A stretch of DNA of 64,000 nucleotides from Lutimaribacter pacificus (lineage in GTDB: Bacteria > Pseudomonadota > Alphaproteobacteria > Rhodobacterales > Rhodobacteraceae). The translations under genes and the position numbers were made by a program. Numbering within the stretch: the stretch's first letter is position 1; each line of letters starts with the position of its first letter. Below, piece after piece: positions 62,782 through 64,000 of the stretch. Under the pieces are notes generated by a model. The model searched no databases and had not been told where the DNA came from. It saw only the letters and a program-made list of their open reading frames with translations. The DNA lies in assembly GCF_900142185.1 (NCBI RefSeq), contig NZ_FQZZ01000002.1, positions 186,001 through 250,000 on the forward strand. Reading direction: 5' to 3'.

Positions 62782-63957
62782 ATGAAGAGAGCCGTCAACA
62801 TCGAAGACCTCCGCCGCCGGGCCAGATCCCGGTTGCCCAGGGTCGTTTTCGACTATCTCGATGGCGCTGCCGAAGACGAAATCACGCTGACGGCGAACCG
62901 GCGCGGTTTCCAGAGTATTCAACTGGTGCCCCGGATTCTCGGGGGTGGGACCGCCGATCTTTCGACGCAGATTCTGGGGCACAGATATGCTGCGCCCTTC
63001 CTGATCGGTCCAACCGGCCTGAACGGGATCTACTGGCCGCAGGGCGACTTGCATCTCGCCCGCGCCGCGGCTGATGCAGGTGTGGGGTTTGCCCTGTCCA
63101 CCGCGTCGAACATGTCGATGGAAGCCATTTCCGCGCAAGTCGATGGGCCGAAATGGTTTCAGCTTTACCCGTGGGGCAAGCCGGATTTTTCGAAATCCCT
63201 GCTCGATCGCGCCAGGGCGGCGGGATATTCCGCCCTGATCATCACGCTCGACTCCCTTGTCGGCGGAAAGCGCGAGAGGGATTTGCGGCACGGATTCTCG
63301 CATGAGATCAGGATGAGCGCGCCAGTCGTGCTGGATGGCCTGATGCATCCCGGATGGCTGGCATCGGTCTGGCTGGGCCGGAGCCGGCCAAGGTTCGAGA
63401 ACCTGGTCGCGTTCCTTGGCGACGGGGCAAGCGACAAGGAACTGGCCGATTTCACGCGCTCTCAGCGAAACCCGCATTTCTCGTGGGAGGACGTGAGGCG
63501 CATCCGGCGGCAATGGGACGGGCCTTTGCTGATAAAGGGTGTCATGTGCGCCGAAGATGCGCTGCGCGCCCGGCAGGAAGGGGCCGATGGCGTCATCATA
63601 TCGAATCACGGGGGGCGGCAGTTGGATGGGGCGCCTGCGACGATCTCGGTCCTGGAGGAAATCGCCGGGTGTCTCGACGATGGCGCGACCGTTTTGCTGG
63701 ACGGTGGCATCAGGCGGGGCAGCGATGTCGTGAAGGCGCTGGCGCTCGGCGCGCAAGGCGTTCTTTTGGGGCGTGCAACGCTGTATGGGTTGGCGGCAGG
63801 CGGATACGACGGCGTTGCGCGGGCGCTTTCGATGCTCGCGGACGAAATGCAAAGAACGATGATCTTCACCGGCTGCGGATCGACAGATGACCTGGGACCG
63901 CACAACATCGCGCGGCCATGCCGGGAAAGAGATCGCGCATCGCCCGAAAGGGAATAA
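62782..63957 (+). CDS. FMN-dependent 2-hydroxyacid dehydrogenase (mandelate/lactate dehydrogenase family)
   Basis: A 391-residue member of the L-lactate/(S)-mandelate dehydrogenase and glycolate oxidase family, which oxidises an L-2-hydroxyacid to a 2-oxoacid with FMN. Evidence: VVFDYLDGAAEDEITLTANRRGF at the N-terminus, PFLIGPTGLNGIYWPQGDLHLARAA, WFQLYPWG, FMN-phosphate region GGIRRGSDVVKALALGAQGVLLGRA and the active-site SNHGGRQLDGAP with the catalytic His and Arg. MdlB-type membrane anchoring cannot be judged. Its neighbours suggest an aryl 2-hydroxyacid (mandelate-like) substrate. It lies 126 bp after the oxygenase terminator and may have its own promoter. Confidence 0.87.
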   Translation: MKRAVNIEDLRRRARSRLPRVVFDYLDGAAEDEITLTANRRGFQSIQLVPRILGGGTADLSTQILGHRYAAPFLIGPTGLNGIYWPQGDLHLARAAADAGVGFALSTASNMSMEAISAQVDGPKWFQLYPWGKPDFSKSLLDRARAAGYSALIITLDSLVGGKRERDLRHGFSHEIRMSAPVVLDGLMHPGWLASVWLGRSRPRFENLVAFLGDGASDKELADFTRSQRNPHFSWEDVRRIRRQWDGPLLIKGVMCAEDALRARQEGADGVIISNHGGRQLDGAPATISVLEEIAGCLDDGATVLLDGGIRRGSDVVKALALGAQGVLLGRATLYGLAAGGYDGVARALSMLADEMQRTMIFTGCGSTDDLGPHNIARPCRERDRASPERE

Positions 63958-63964
63958 CAACATA

Positions 63965-63975
63965 TTGTCCGACAA
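63965..63975. promoter_or_regulatory. TTGTC-C-GACAA palindrome at the window edge
   Basis: A perfect 5+1+5 palindrome of the shape used by FCD-type GntR regulators, just after the dehydrogenase stop and before whatever lies beyond the window. Confidence 0.38.
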
Positions 63976-64000
63976 CGCATAAATCATCGCTGCGCCAGCC

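Overview
The window reads as chromosomal DNA of a high-GC alphaproteobacterium of the family Rhodobacteraceae (Roseobacter-type). This rests on the gene families and their order: a DUF2125 protein, a TIGR02300 acidic protein, tandem Hint_2-domain proteins, a TIGR03862 flavoprotein, a short alphaproteobacterial PcaB, a pcaDCHGB operon divergent from pcaQ, and two copies of the GGAGTATTT-type intergenic repeat. No species is claimed.

1-30 kb is mostly ordinary housekeeping. On the minus strand lie a partial RNase R gene, a SUMF1-fold exported protein, dapE, dapD, a Thr/Ser dehydratase-like enzyme, an rlmN - amidoligase - class I glutamine amidotransferase operon, an amidase, a flavoprotein overlapping an MscS channel, and an enoyl-CoA hydratase/SDR pair. 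On the plus strand lie a pair of Hint-domain proteins, a LOG-family protein, a META-domain protein, a UbiH-type hydroxylase, a GST, an HNH protein, DUF2125, PmbA, an inositol-monophosphatase-family enzyme, a KdtA-like protein and LpxK. A 25-codon ORF with a good ribosome binding site sits directly before the KdtA-like gene.

30.2-34 kb is a mosaic patch that begins at a tRNA-Ala(GGC) gene. Just after the tRNA, a visibly AT-richer DUF4304-like gene is bracketed by two imperfect 57-58 bp direct repeats. It is followed by an N-terminally truncated PAP2 phosphatase gene and a response regulator/histidine kinase pair. An Lrp-type regulator with a LysE-family exporter comes next.

35-45 kb carries a peptide ABC transporter (dppABCDF order) with an M20 dipeptidase, a divergent GntR regulator and an amidase.

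45-53 kb is a nearly complete protocatechuate branch of the beta-ketoadipate pathway in two units: pcaDCHGB with divergent pcaQ (LysR), and pcaIJF with divergent pcaR (IclR). Together they convert protocatechuate to succinyl-CoA and acetyl-CoA.

53-64 kb holds an aldehyde dehydrogenase, a benzoylformate-decarboxylase-like ThDP enzyme, a MarR regulator, a TAXI-type TRAP transporter (binding protein plus fused permease), a phthalate-4,5-dioxygenase-like Rieske oxygenase and an FMN-dependent 2-hydroxyacid dehydrogenase. These form a plausible peripheral route from an aryl 2-hydroxyacid through aroylformate, aldehyde and acid into protocatechuate. A shared 12-bp palindrome, TTAGATAKCTAA, recurs in the promoters of the dehydrogenase, binding protein, permease and oxygenase and again between the GntR and M20 genes. 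I infer that it is the MarR operator and defines a regulon. This is the strongest candidate for an undescribed system in the window; the substrate is unknown.
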